Made by a program: the position numbers and the translations under genes
DNA from: a virus
DNA: 22,227 bases
Virus record (IMG/VR): IMGVR_UViG_3300031687_000115
Coordinates: 1 to 22,227 of that record
Reading direction: 5' to 3' (one strand)
The notes under the pieces: generated by a model
Database searches by the model: none
What the model was told of the DNA's origin: nothing
What the model saw: the letters and a program-made list of their open reading frames with translations, nothing else
In this document: in pieces, positions 1-8,742 of the stretch
Layout: each line of letters opens with the position of its first letter
Numbering within the stretch: position 1 is the first letter of the stretch

Positions 1-2129
1 TCAAGCTGCATTGTACTTTGCATCAAAGCTTGGTTTTTTTGCACTTCTGCTTGTGCAGCTACCTTTTGAGCTTGAGCATTAGCGTTAGCCTGAGTTTCTA
101 TATTTTTTTGTTGTAGTAGTTCGTCTCTTTCTCTTTTCTTTTTTCTTCTAACCTTCAACAATTCATTAGCTAATTTAACATTTTTAATGTTTCTAAGATC
201 AATAGCATCTTCTAAGTCTATCATTTGCTGACCTAAAGCTACTTGAATATTGTTTTCTAATAGTTGTTTTTCTTCTTCATCAGGAGCTACATCTAAGAAT
301 ATACCAAAATCATACAAATGTAAACTAGCTATATCTTCTAATGTACCAACATTGTGACCACCAATCTTTTGAATAAAAGCTTCTTTTGTTGGTGAATATT
401 CTAGTATATCAGATATTCTTAATGATATAGACTCAGCTACTTCGGCTGTAAGATACAAACCAGCATTTAATATATGTCTAGTAGCAGTGTTACTATTAGC
501 GGCAGCTAATTTTTGTACACCTACTAAAGCTCTAGAATCAGGCGTACTACCATCTCTAGCTTCATTTAAACCAGTAGTATCTCTAATCATTTGCATGTAG
601 TAGTTATAGTTTTGTATTAAAACAGGTATTTTACCACCACCATTACCACTTGTTATTTCTTGAATAGGTATTTTACCAGGATTCATATCACCTTCTGAAG
701 TGAATGATCTACCAATTACAGAACCCGTTTGAAAGAACATATTTAATGCTTCTTGTGGGTTGTAGTTAGTTCCATTACCTAAATCTATTTCAGCAAGTCC
801 ATCAGCATCTAAATATATACCATCTGGTACCATTCTTGATAACACTTGTTGTATTTTTAAATGAGTTAATTGAATCATATCAGCAAAACCAGTTATACGT
901 TTTACTAATGACTCGATCTTACCTTTATACATTCTTGGTGCAACTATACTATAATTCATTTTAACTTTAGTATAATCACTCTTAGGTCTCATCATGTTCT
1001 TAGCCATTTCCCACTTAAGTAGTTTGTCTGTACCTAAAACTAAAGCACCTTCATATAATACTTCTAATGATCTTTCTATTTTTTCATATTGACCAACCAT
1101 ATCTTGTATAGGTGGATCGAAAGTATCATCTCTTAGTATAACTTTACTACCACCACTCATAGTATCTTTAACCTTATAAACTTCGTTCATGTAAGTTTTA
1201 TAGTTAAAGTATAATATATCTACTGTATTTTTATCAGCTCTATTACTGCTACTGGATGTTCTATAATTTAAGTTTGATTTTTGATTAGGTTGCTTGATGA
1301 TCTTCATCAATTCGTCTTGATCTAAATTAGGAAACTCTTTTTTTAATTCATTTATAGGTATCGTCTTTACTTCACCTACATAGTACAAGTCATCAAAGTA
1401 AGGTGACTCAGTATGTGAATAAACTATATTAGCAGGATCTACATATTCTATTTTAACACCTTGTGAAGTTGTAAATCTATCTTTTACACAAGCTATACCT
1501 ATAGTTGTTATGTCGTAATATAATCTTTTTCTTGTTTCAGAAAACTTATTACCAGCTAATATAGTAGTTATAGCTTGCTCTTCAGCTAGCTCAACCTCTT
1601 GTTTATAACTAAGCTGCATGTGTAGGTTTAACTCTTCTTCACTATCAGGTAGCTTTTCAGGTGGATTTTCTTGTAGACTTATTCCTAACGATTCTTGAGC
1701 AAATTTTATAAGCTCTTGAGTTTCTATGTCTCTCATTATAGATTCCATATACTCAGTTCTTTTACTCATTCCATAAGGATCTTGAGAATAAGCTTTTATA
1801 TCGTAGGTTCTTTCTGCCATACCGTTAACAACTATATCTACAAACTTAGGTATAATAGGTACAGGTTTCCAGTCTAAATTAAGATAAGACAAATCACCGT
1901 TAATAGATAATTCATCTTTATATTTTTGTATTGATTGCTCTCCTCTAGCGTATAGTCTTAGTTTGTGATATTCGTTTTGGTTGTTGTAGAATCTAGTATT
2001 ACCAGAATCACGATCAAACCAATCACTCTCTATAGCTTTAGCAACTTTTAAACCATAGTCACGTCCAACCTTCTCAGAGTCGCTGACAACTTGACTTGGA
2101 AAATAACCTTTTGTAATTGATTCTGCCAT
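1..2129 (-). CDS. Phage portal protein (C-terminus beyond left edge)
   Basis: Portal proteins form the dodecameric ring at the capsid vertex through which DNA is packaged and ejected. I translated this frame by hand from ATG at 2129-2127; it stays open for 709 codons to the left edge, so the C-terminus is missing. The N-terminus (MAESITKGYFPSQVVSDSEK) and the NLDWKPVPIIPKFVDIVVNG segment look like the portal family found beside this type of terminase in marine Bacteroidota phages; this is from memory, not a search. The last ~60 visible residues are Ala/Gln/Lys-rich and helical, like the barrel or coiled-coil end of portals. The start lies 3 bases beyond the large-terminase stop, so the two are one transcription unit. 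Function is inferred from sequence feel plus the terminase neighbour. Confidence 0.82.
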   Translation of the reverse strand, partial: MAESITKGYFPSQVVSDSEKVGRDYGLKVAKAIESDWFDRDSGNTRFYNNQNEYHKLRLYARGEQSIQKYKDELSINGDLSYLNLDWKPVPIIPKFVDIVVNGMAERTYDIKAYSQDPYGMSKRTEYMESIMRDIETQELIKFAQESLGISLQENPPEKLPDSEEELNLHMQLSYKQEVELAEEQAITTILAGNKFSETRKRLYYDITTIGIACVKDRFTTSQGVKIEYVDPANIVYSHTESPYFDDLYYVGEVKTIPINELKKEFPNLDQDELMKIIKQPNQKSNLNYRTSSSSNRADKNTVDILYFNYKTYMNEVYKVKDTMSGGSKVILRDDTFDPPIQDMVGQYEKIERSLEVLYEGALVLGTDKLLKWEMAKNMMRPKSDYTKVKMNYSIVAPRMYKGKIESLVKRITGFADMIQLTHLKIQQVLSRMVPDGIYLDADGLAEIDLGNGTNYNPQEALNMFFQTGSVIGRSFTSEGDMNPGKIPIQEITSGNGGGKIPVLIQNYNYYMQMIRDTTGLNEARDGSTPDSRALVGVQKLAAANSNTATRHILNAGLYLTAEVAESISLRISDILEYSPTKEAFIQKIGGHNVGTLEDIASLHLYDFGIFLDVAPDEEEKQLLENNIQVALGQQMIDLEDAIDLRNIKNVKLANELLKVRRKKKRERDELLQQKNIETQANANAQAQKVAAQAEVQKNQALMQSTMQL

Positions 2130-2132
2130 TTG

Positions 2133-4337
2133 TTAATCTATTAATTTTGAATGCATCCCTTTATTTTTAAATTTTGATATGCTTATATTTAGTTTCTGTC
2201 TTTTTACTTCTGCATTAGGTCTATATAAATGTCTATTACAAGCCATTATAGCTAATCCCGAACTAATTGCAGCATCAAATTTTGTTCTATTGTTTATATC
2301 AAACTTAGCCCAGTCTTGTAATGTTTCAATGAAATATAAATCACCGTGTGTTCCATCTATTTTCGTACCAACGTGATCTTGTATGTACATTTCAATTGCA
2401 GCTGCATGAGCTTGTTTTATGTCTTCGCTTGAGTTAGGTATTCCACCAACTTCTTTTTCAGCAACAGATAGCTTGTTCCAAGACTTATCTGGTCTATTCA
2501 TTGAATATCCTCTATAACCACGTCTTCTCAAATAATACAATAGACGAGGTTTATTATTCTCTGCTAATATAGGCATCCCGTAAAATACAAGTGCCATTAG
2601 AACGTCTTCAAAGAAGATCTCGGCTGTTTGAGGTCTAGCTACATACTCTAAAAAGAAATGTGCGGGAGGACAATCCTCCATACTAAACTTTGTTAAACCG
2701 TGCAAAGCACCTTTAGATCCTTTACCATCAACTGTGCCAGATATATCATAAGAGTCACATCCAAATGAACCCATGTGTTCGTTAGCAGGATATTTAATTC
2801 CATTTTTTATTATATGCTTATTTTGTAATTCAGACTTAGGCGTCCAGCTAACTTTAAATCTACCGTTAGCATTTGGGTAAAATATAACTTTACCATCTTT
2901 AACACCATTAACCCATTGAAAATTACCTTTTGTCAAAGGAACATTAAGCTCCTCGTTGTAGTCTATTTGCTCGTATATCTTTGCTAAATTAAATATACTG
3001 TTTTGTGTCTCATCTCTGAAAGCATGTTCTTCAGTTCTTGGAAATTGCCTGTAAAATTCATTTAAAGCATCTCCATCATTTTTTAAGCCATCAACTTCGT
3101 TTTGCCAGTGCTCGATGATTCCCATCTCGATGTATTCTCCGTAAGGTCCTTTAACCTCTTGCTCCGGCGTATCAAAGACAGGGTGTCCATAAGCATCAAT
3201 GAATCCTTCGTAGTTCCATTCCATAGGTATGAACAAAGAATATAATCCTGTGCTAGTCTGTCCATTACGGTTTCTTTTTTTAACATCTGATCCATTGTAA
3301 AGTTTTTTGAAGTTATCTCCTCCTTTGTCTAGAGCATTTGATGTTGAACCCATCATACACTTACCTATAATTCTAGAACCTAATCTAAGGGTAGTTTTAG
3401 TAACACGCCAGTTGTTTAGTATGTTATTAGGTCTTTCCCATTTACCACTTTCATCGTGAGCTAGTAGTTTTAGTTTTTCACCATCATAACTATTATCTCC
3501 TGTATTTTTCCAATCAATGGTAGTGTCTAATCCTTGTAAGTCTTCTTGATCACTTCCTGATTCTATTTTTCTCCTTGTTAATTTAGATGCTGGTACTCTA
3601 TATGCTAATTCTGTTTTAGGTCGATCCATACCATCTTGAATCGGTTTAAAAAAGAAAGGATAGTTGACTGATATAGGTACAACTTTATCTGTAAACATTT
3701 TCTTAGCATCTGGTCCAGTTTTAGATAATATACCTAATCTAGCATCACTAGATATTGTAGCCATATTAACTAACTCTCCTGACGCCATAAAAGAAAAACC
3801 TGAACGTCTGTTTTTAAGGTAACACATACCATAACATCTTTTATCAGCTTTACAAGCTTCCCAAAATATATAGAATAATCTATTAGCTTCTCTAAAATCT
3901 GGTTGGCCTACATCTATCTTAGACCATTGTAAGTACATATAGTGTGTACCGGTTATGTAAGTATCTACTCCTTTGTTTTTAAACCAAAATCCTTCTTCTC
4001 TTCTTTTAAACTCTTCCTCTATGTAATCTATATGTTGTTCTTTGAAATCTTTAGGTATTTCTTTCCAATCAAATATAGTTTTTAATCTAGATAAAGCTTT
4101 AGGTTGTGGACTTACTTGCCACGTATCATTTTCAAACTTATTTACACCAGTTACCTTCGGTAATGCTATTCTTAAATTTTGTATGCTATACACCTCACCT
4201 ATCTGACCTGTCTTGCTTATAACAATAAGATCATGTTCTTTATTATAACCATATTCCCAGGCTTTCTTTTTGTTTAGCCTTTTTATGGTGTTTATCTTTA
4301 TAGGTTCTATAACCTCATATAAACTTTGCTTATACAT
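2133..4337 (-). CDS. terL: Terminase large subunit (TerL)
   Basis: This is the DNA-packaging motor: an N-terminal ATPase and a C-terminal RNase H-like nuclease that docks on the portal. At 734 aa it is long for a TerL. A P-loop-like segment lies at about residues 172-182 (CYLKNRRSGFS), where the usual GKS/T is replaced by GFS. Walker B is LKLLAHDE (D295/E296) and the coupling motif is near GSTSN (330-334). Candidate nuclease acidic residues are D528 and D531 (FGCDSYDIS), E593 (ILAENNK) and D688 (KFDAAISSG). The start overlaps the upstream gene's stop as TAATG, suggesting translational coupling. The deviant P-loop resembles crAss-like phage terminases as I remember them. Confidence in TerL is high, in lineage moderate. 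Confidence 0.93.
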   Translation of the reverse strand: MYKQSLYEVIEPIKINTIKRLNKKKAWEYGYNKEHDLIVISKTGQIGEVYSIQNLRIALPKVTGVNKFENDTWQVSPQPKALSRLKTIFDWKEIPKDFKEQHIDYIEEEFKRREEGFWFKNKGVDTYITGTHYMYLQWSKIDVGQPDFREANRLFYIFWEACKADKRCYGMCYLKNRRSGFSFMASGELVNMATISSDARLGILSKTGPDAKKMFTDKVVPISVNYPFFFKPIQDGMDRPKTELAYRVPASKLTRRKIESGSDQEDLQGLDTTIDWKNTGDNSYDGEKLKLLAHDESGKWERPNNILNNWRVTKTTLRLGSRIIGKCMMGSTSNALDKGGDNFKKLYNGSDVKKRNRNGQTSTGLYSLFIPMEWNYEGFIDAYGHPVFDTPEQEVKGPYGEYIEMGIIEHWQNEVDGLKNDGDALNEFYRQFPRTEEHAFRDETQNSIFNLAKIYEQIDYNEELNVPLTKGNFQWVNGVKDGKVIFYPNANGRFKVSWTPKSELQNKHIIKNGIKYPANEHMGSFGCDSYDISGTVDGKGSKGALHGLTKFSMEDCPPAHFFLEYVARPQTAEIFFEDVLMALVFYGMPILAENNKPRLLYYLRRRGYRGYSMNRPDKSWNKLSVAEKEVGGIPNSSEDIKQAHAAAIEMYIQDHVGTKIDGTHGDLYFIETLQDWAKFDINNRTKFDAAISSGLAIMACNRHLYRPNAEVKRQKLNISISKFKNKGMHSKLID

Positions 4338-4609
4338 TACTTAGATCTTCTTTCTGCAAAACCACCAAAGCTTTTCTTTTCATCTTCTTTAGGTTTGTTA
4401 TCAAGTATGTCTTGCTCGTTTTGTATCCTGTTTAATATTTCAAACGCATCGAATATAGCTAGCTTTTTTGTAGCGGCAGCATTTTTAAGTCTGTCAGCTG
4501 ATATGTCATCATCTGTTTCAACTATAGGTTCTTTAGCTACCTTGATTAATTCATCTACTGCTCTATGTCCAGCTTGGATTATATTCCTTTTCGTTTCCTT
4601 GATATTCAT
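4337..4609 (-). CDS. Small helical protein upstream of TerL; possible small terminase
   Basis: A 90-aa protein starting MNIKETKRNIIQAGHRAVDE. The frame is open 51 bases further upstream to 4660, but that extension lies wholly inside the preceding gene's coding sequence. The start at 4609 is preceded by an A/T-rich leader (ACAATTAAAT) typical of this phage. It overlaps the upstream gene by 47 nt and the terL start by one base (TAATG). The sequence is charged and predicted helical, with a Lys/Glu-rich tail (KPKEDEKKSF). Position directly before TerL, small size and helicity fit a small terminase subunit, but no helix-turn-helix is obvious, so that role is only a hypothesis. Confidence 0.7.
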   Translation of the reverse strand: MNIKETKRNIIQAGHRAVDELIKVAKEPIVETDDDISADRLKNAAATKKLAIFDAFEILNRIQNEQDILDNKPKEDEKKSFGGFAERRSK

Positions 4610-5147
4610 ATTTAATTGTAATAAAATTAGATAAAACCCTATATAGTCTTTGACCATCAACTATAAACTCATATTCACTGTTAGGTGTAAAACCTATTAA
4701 ATCTCCTTCGTTTACATCTAGCTTATCGTTTGTGTATTTAACAACACCTACTAATGGTTTTTCTTTGTCTTCAAATATGTCATCTGACTTCAAAGGTTTT
4801 ACAAAACAATAACTAGGTAGGCTTGACCACTTGTCTTTGTTTTTGTATAAAAATATTTGATCTATAGAAACAAAATACTTATCTTCTTCAAAATAAGATT
4901 TACTATTTCTTTCCACACCTTGTTGATCGTGCCATCTTCTAAAAACATTGTGATGTATAATAACTGTATCTCCAATGCTTATATCTGTTTCAACAGACTT
5001 AGGTAGAGAAACTACTATAGCTTCTCTATTAACGTATTGATGATTAAAGATCTCTGAGTTAAGTATTAACTCTTTGTCTCCAATTTTTTTTACGTTATTA
5101 TATCTAGATCCTTTTGGCTTAACAACAAAGTTAAATAATCCCTGCAT
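4563..5147 (-). CDS. Tandem GroES (cpn10)-like fold protein in packaging module
   Basis: A 194-aa protein that looks like two consecutive GroES-like beta-barrels. In the first half, FVVKPK, ELILN, REAIVVSLPK, ISIGDTVIIHHNVFRR and KYFVSIDQIFLYK follow the order of co-chaperonin strands: start strand, mobile-loop region, 'GxV' strand, 'GDxV' strand, closing strand. The second half repeats it: YCFVKPLK, PLVGVVKYTN, VNEGDLIGFTPNSEYEF, RLYRVLSNFITIKYE. Canonical GroES is about 95 aa, so 194 aa suits a duplication. The start overlaps the upstream stop as TAATG. A separate conventional GroES is encoded at 18063-18320. The role could be a co-chaperonin or a structural protein reusing the fold. The fold call is by eye. 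Confidence 0.78.
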   Translation of the reverse strand: MQGLFNFVVKPKGSRYNNVKKIGDKELILNSEIFNHQYVNREAIVVSLPKSVETDISIGDTVIIHHNVFRRWHDQQGVERNSKSYFEEDKYFVSIDQIFLYKNKDKWSSLPSYCFVKPLKSDDIFEDKEKPLVGVVKYTNDKLDVNEGDLIGFTPNSEYEFIVDGQRLYRVLSNFITIKYEYQGNEKEYNPSWT

Positions 5148-5368
5148 TAATACTCTAAATTGTATTCTACAGCTATAGCCATGTTTTTATTAAAATCTTT
5201 CCAAGGTAAAATCTCTTCATTTTTCATGATATAAATACTAAACTTCTTGTCTTCTTCTATTATATCACAAATCGTATGACCACCGTAGACCTCTTGGCCT
5301 ACGGAATAGTGCATAGCTTCATTTTTATAGTCTTTACCTATACTAATTTTTCTAATTAGAGTTTTCAT
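5147..5368 (-). CDS. Small conserved hypothetical protein
   Basis: A 73-aa protein (MKTLIRKISIGKDYKNEAMH...) ending in AIAVEYNLEY. It carries alternating beta-like segments (SVGQEVYGG, FSIYIMKNEE) and a WKDF motif, so it is probably a small beta-rich domain. It overlaps the upstream gene by 17 nt and the downstream tandem-GroES-like gene by one base (TAATG), so it is firmly inside the packaging-module operon. I do not recognise a function. A virion or connector accessory role is only suggested by position. Confidence 0.75.
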   Translation of the reverse strand: MKTLIRKISIGKDYKNEAMHYSVGQEVYGGHTICDIIEEDKKFSIYIMKNEEILPWKDFNKNMAIAVEYNLEY

Positions 5369-5636
5369 TTTTAGGTAAATTTTTTATAGTTCCATCTTCT
5401 ATATTAACAGAGACGTCACCGTATGTTTGTTTTAGTAATTCGTTATTCTTATATAACTGCTCCTGTGTTAGCATGATCTGATCTACCATCATCTTTTTTT
5501 GAACTTCTAAATTTCCAACTCTCATTTGTTGTTTGTTCAATGTATCTACAAAAGCTCTTATAATTTTCAACTCGTCTTCTGTAACTGTTTTAGGTTTTAA
5601 ATCTACTGTCTTAGGTTTTTTCTTGTACGTTGCCAT
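5352..5636 (-). CDS. Short coiled-coil protein
   Basis: A 94-aa protein with a Lys-rich N-terminus (MATYKKKPKTVDLKPKT), then a long amphipathic helix (residues ~20-70) rich in Leu, Gln, Lys and Glu that reads as a coiled coil. It ends in YGDVSVNIEDGTI, a phrase I associate with small conserved proteins in packaging regions of marine phages. It ends in TAG, and the next gene's start overlaps its end by 17 nt. No catalytic motifs are visible. The role is unknown, plausibly an oligomeric virion-assembly or scaffold-like factor. Confidence 0.75.
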   Translation of the reverse strand: MATYKKKPKTVDLKPKTVTEDELKIIRAFVDTLNKQQMRVGNLEVQKKMMVDQIMLTQEQLYKNNELLKQTYGDVSVNIEDGTIKNLPKNENSN

Positions 5637-5657
5637 AATTTATTATTTAATTAAAAT

Positions 5658-6557
5658 TTACTTCTTTTTAGCTGGTGAAGATATATACCAGTTTTTATAT
5701 TTTTCTCTTTTAGCACAGATGTAGTCTATGTATTTGTCAACTTTCTCTTTCCAATTCTTATCTATAGCTGGATTTATTATACCAGATTTATAACTTGAAA
5801 AAGTTTTATTAACGTATTCTACGATATTGTCTTGGTTGTGATATAAGAAGCTATTTATACAATAGAAGGATCCTTGTTGTATGTTGTTCCAAATGTCCAC
5901 AGGTTCTATACGTTTTCCTAACACGCCAGCAAATAAAGGGCTTTCACTTATATGAGTGGAATAAACGCCTTTAGCTTTTTGCATGTAGTAATACATATCT
6001 ACGTTTTTAGGAAGAATATTTTCTTCGCCAAAAAAATCTTTTAACTCACCTATTATTTGATGTGTAGTTATAGGATGTGGTTTAAATAAAACATTATTAC
6101 CGTGGTTGTTAACTATATGCTTTAATCTGTTTAAACATACGTTTTCTCTAAGTTTGTTAGAACCCGGTAAAACTATTAAATAGTCCTTAGGAGGAAATCT
6201 GTCCAATTCTTCTTGCCTTTCTTTGTATTTGTTAGCATTGTTGTCAACAACTTTTTTTACTAACCAAGAAGAATAGTCTAGCACTTTACTTTCTGTATCG
6301 TGCCAAGCGTCGAGCATTTGCTCGTTACGCATTTTAAAATTTAAAGGTTGTAGATAAAAACTACCACCGTACTCAGTGTATGCTAGTGTTTTAAAGTAAG
6401 GCATTTCTTCGGCCATTACATCATAGCTATGTTCTAAGCCATTTTCACCGCATTTTCTAATGACATAACCTTCTACCTGTTCTAGGTCATATAGGCTGTC
6501 ATTTTTTTTAAGAGGGCCTATTCTTTTCTTAAGCTCCTGCTTGTTAAACATTTCCAT
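5658..6557 (-). CDS. GT-B-type glycosyltransferase (capsule-synthesis-like)
   Basis: A 299-aa protein whose second half has the signature of GT-B enzymes of the capsular-polysaccharide/polysialyltransferase type. A beta strand (YLIVLPGS, ~126-133) leads to a KPHP motif (159-162). About 40 residues later comes YSTHISESPLFAGVLGK (199-215), matching the 'S-ES-x-x-x-A-x-x-GK' nucleotide-sugar binding element. The family transfers or exports activated sugars. The N-terminal ~110 residues are not recognised. It is the first gene after the Thr/Ser/Asn-rich fibre at 6614-8191, so modifying fibre side chains is an attractive but unproven role. Altering host surface sugar is the alternative. The 56-bp gap upstream contains an AT-rich stretch but no convincing promoter. 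Confidence 0.78.
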   Translation of the reverse strand: MEMFNKQELKKRIGPLKKNDSLYDLEQVEGYVIRKCGENGLEHSYDVMAEEMPYFKTLAYTEYGGSFYLQPLNFKMRNEQMLDAWHDTESKVLDYSSWLVKKVVDNNANKYKERQEELDRFPPKDYLIVLPGSNKLRENVCLNRLKHIVNNHGNNVLFKPHPITTHQIIGELKDFFGEENILPKNVDMYYYMQKAKGVYSTHISESPLFAGVLGKRIEPVDIWNNIQQGSFYCINSFLYHNQDNIVEYVNKTFSSYKSGIINPAIDKNWKEKVDKYIDYICAKREKYKNWYISSPAKKK

Positions 6558-6613
6558 AAAATTAAATTTAATTTGTTATAATACTATAGTCACACATTTT
6601 TGCGCTTTTCTAC

Positions 6614-8191
6614 CTACTCGTTATTACCTTGAAACGGATTAGTTCCTAGTTGTCCAAATTGATTGAAGTTTTGATAATACCCAGTGTTAGTTGAATATAT
6701 CGTGGTAAAAGCAGTTGACGTGTCAAATGATGTTGTTGTACTAGTACTTGTATTATAGTTTGTAGTCCTGTTAGTTTCAAAAGTAGTAGTATACGCAGTT
6801 GTTGTGTTTTTGCTTGTAGCTGATGTTTCAGTCGTGTTTCTATTTGTTGAAACCACCGTTGATGTTGACGTGTTATACGTAGTAGTATATACCGTTGACG
6901 TTGATTTACTAGTGCTAATCGTAGTGTTTGTACTTTTACTTGTTGAAAGAGTTGTAGCTGTACTTGTGTTGAATTGGGTTATTGTTGTTTTACTAGTAAT
7001 TGTACTTGTGTTAAAAGTAGTAGTATATACAGTTGTTGTATTTTTAGATGTTTCTTGTGAAATAGTACTTTTACTTGTAGAAACTACTGTTGATTTACTT
7101 GTAGAAACTACTGTTGATCTACTTGTGTTAAAAGTAGTGGTAGTGTTTTTACTAGTTTCAAAAGTCGTAGTATAAGTTGTAGTTGTATTTTTACTAGTTG
7201 CAAAAGTCGTATTTTTACTTGTAGACGTTGATTTACTTGTAGACACAACAGTTGTTGTTGTGGTGTTATACACTGTTATCGTTGCAACACTTGTTGATTT
7301 AGTTGTGTTTCTAGATGTTGCTGCATTTACATTTGTTAAACCAATAGTTTGTAATGTAGTAGTATATATAGTATTAGTAGACGTGTTATAAGTAGTAGTT
7401 GTATTAGTACTAGTGTTATAAGTAGTTAACGTGTTTTTGCTTGTACTAACCACAGTTGATCTAGACGTTGAAGTTGATTTACTTGTTATAGTACTTGTGT
7501 TAAAAGTTGTAGTAGTTGTATAAGCAGTAGTTGTTGATCTGCTTTCAGCTGTCGTAGTGCTAGTATTGTAATTGGTTGTTGTACTATACGCGGTTGTAGT
7601 GTTAAAAACTGTTGATGTTGTTTTACTAGTTGATGTATTTCTACTTTCAACCGTTGTAGTACTAGTGTTATACGCGGTAGTAGTACTATAAGTAGTTGTT
7701 GTGCTTTTATTTGTTGATGTACTTTTACTAGTTGACACGGTAGTAGTTCTACTTTCAACCGTTGTTTTACTAGTACCGTATGTAGTTGTTGTACTTCTAC
7801 TAGTTGATACTGTAGTGTTTCTAGATGTTGAAGTATTTTTGCTAGTATTATATGTAGTTGACGTAGTGTAAGTAGTCGTAGTATTAAACGTTGTAGTTGT
7901 ACTTTTAGTTGTATTATAAGTTGTAGTTGTACTTTTACTTGTTGCTGTAGCAAATGTAGTGGTTGTAGTATATGTAGTGGTTGTAGATCTACTCTCAGCT
8001 GTACTTTTACTCGTACTAGTGCTTCTTGTTTCTGCTGTAGCTCTAGATGTGTTAAAATTAGTAGTAAAAGAAGTAGTATAAGTAGTCGTGGTATTTCTAG
8101 ACTCTCCAGTACTCTTACTAGTACCTCTTGAGGTATTCCTCAGGGTATTTCGACTTGTATTTCGTAATGTAGCTCTAGTAGTATTTGGCAT
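6614..8191 (-). CDS. Thr-rich dyad-repeat fibre-like protein A
   Basis: A 525-aa protein almost wholly made of a two-residue repeat. From residue ~3 to ~503 every second residue is Thr, replaced at intervals by Lys, Arg, Glu, Tyr, Phe or Val; the alternate residue is small (Ser, Asn, Thr, Ala, Gly). Typical stretches are TTTTYNTSKNT and TVESRNTSTSK. Such alternation means a long extended beta structure with one polar-small face and one Thr/aromatic/charged face. The N-terminus is Arg-rich; the last ~22 residues (GYYQNFNQFGQ...) are Gln/Asn/Gly-rich and non-repetitive. There is no signal peptide or membrane segment. Thr codons vary, so the pattern is kept at protein level. It sits in the fibre cluster and has a larger paralogue at 8743-10797. 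It is probably a fibre shaft or decoration; exact role unknown. Confidence 0.85.
   Translation of the reverse strand: MPNTTRATLRNTSRNTLRNTSRGTSKSTGESRNTTTTYTTSFTTNFNTSRATAETRSTSTSKSTAESRSTTTTYTTTTTFATATSKSTTTTYNTTKSTTTTFNTTTTYTTSTTYNTSKNTSTSRNTTVSTSRSTTTTYGTSKTTVESRTTTVSTSKSTSTNKSTTTTYSTTTAYNTSTTTVESRNTSTSKTTSTVFNTTTAYSTTTNYNTSTTTAESRSTTTAYTTTTTFNTSTITSKSTSTSRSTVVSTSKNTLTTYNTSTNTTTTYNTSTNTIYTTTLQTIGLTNVNAATSRNTTKSTSVATITVYNTTTTTVVSTSKSTSTSKNTTFATSKNTTTTYTTTFETSKNTTTTFNTSRSTVVSTSKSTVVSTSKSTISQETSKNTTTVYTTTFNTSTITSKTTITQFNTSTATTLSTSKSTNTTISTSKSTSTVYTTTYNTSTSTVVSTNRNTTETSATSKNTTTAYTTTFETNRTTNYNTSTSTTTSFDTSTAFTTIYSTNTGYYQNFNQFGQLGTNPFQGNNE
6683..8185 (-). repeat. Degenerate hexanucleotide-periodic repeat encoding X-Thr dyads
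   Basis: About 500 codons with six-base periodicity on the minus strand (plus-strand text is dominated by variants of GTAGTTGTACTAGT). The repeat is degenerate at DNA level, with all Thr codons used, yet near-perfect at protein level. One phase break is visible near the ISQET stretch, where the small/large alternation shifts by one residue. Confidence 0.85.
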
Positions 8192-8201
8192 CTTTAAATT
8201 A

Positions 8202-8741
8202 TTATAACATAGGTATTATTAACTTACCATCTGTTTTTAAATTATTACTATAGTTATTTTCTAAAGCTGTTTTATGGTCTTCAGATACATCATCTGGTTC
8301 AGCCCATAGATCAGCTATTATTATATCATATTTTTTTGATGTATCGTATGACCATTCATCATGTGTTATTACATTTATATCACTATGTAACCAATCGACT
8401 GTGGATACTATTTCAGCATCTTCTTCGACAACATCTACACTTGAAGGGCTTTTATTATCTTTTATATATTGTGGCACCACACCTAAACCTAGACCTAATA
8501 CTAAAACATCTCCCCAAGTTACACCATCAAAAAGTGAAGCTTTAAAACCACAATCACTACAATCACCTACTTTAACTTTAGCTGAATATTCGCTATTGTA
8601 ATATTTGTGTAATACATCGGCTTTATATTTCAGATGAGAAATTACATATTGTGTTTCACCATCTTCAATAGAAGTTAGAGTTTCTTTTACTATTTCAAAG
8701 TTGGTGCCATCATGAGCACTTATTAAATCTTCGTTTATCAT
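8202..8741 (-). CDS. Class I SAM-dependent methyltransferase-like protein (spermidine-synthase-like)
   Basis: A 179-aa Rossmann-fold protein. Motif I is VLVLGLGLGVVP (79-90), the acidic SAM-ribose loop is VDVVEED (102-108), and motif IV is YDIIIADLW (138-146), followed by a terminal strand LKTDGKLIIPML. The order and spacing fit class I methyltransferases; the ADLW pocket recalls the spermidine-synthase branch. At 179 aa it is shorter than typical spermidine synthases (~280 aa) and ends right after the strand, so it may be a minimal catalytic domain. It is inserted between the two Thr-rich dyad-repeat genes, with 1 nt and 10 nt gaps, suggesting it acts on them or on the tail. The substrate is unknown. 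Confidence 0.75.
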   Translation of the reverse strand: MINEDLISAHDGTNFEIVKETLTSIEDGETQYVISHLKYKADVLHKYYNSEYSAKVKVGDCSDCGFKASLFDGVTWGDVLVLGLGLGVVPQYIKDNKSPSSVDVVEEDAEIVSTVDWLHSDINVITHDEWSYDTSKKYDIIIADLWAEPDDVSEDHKTALENNYSNNLKTDGKLIIPML

Positions 8742-8742
8742 T

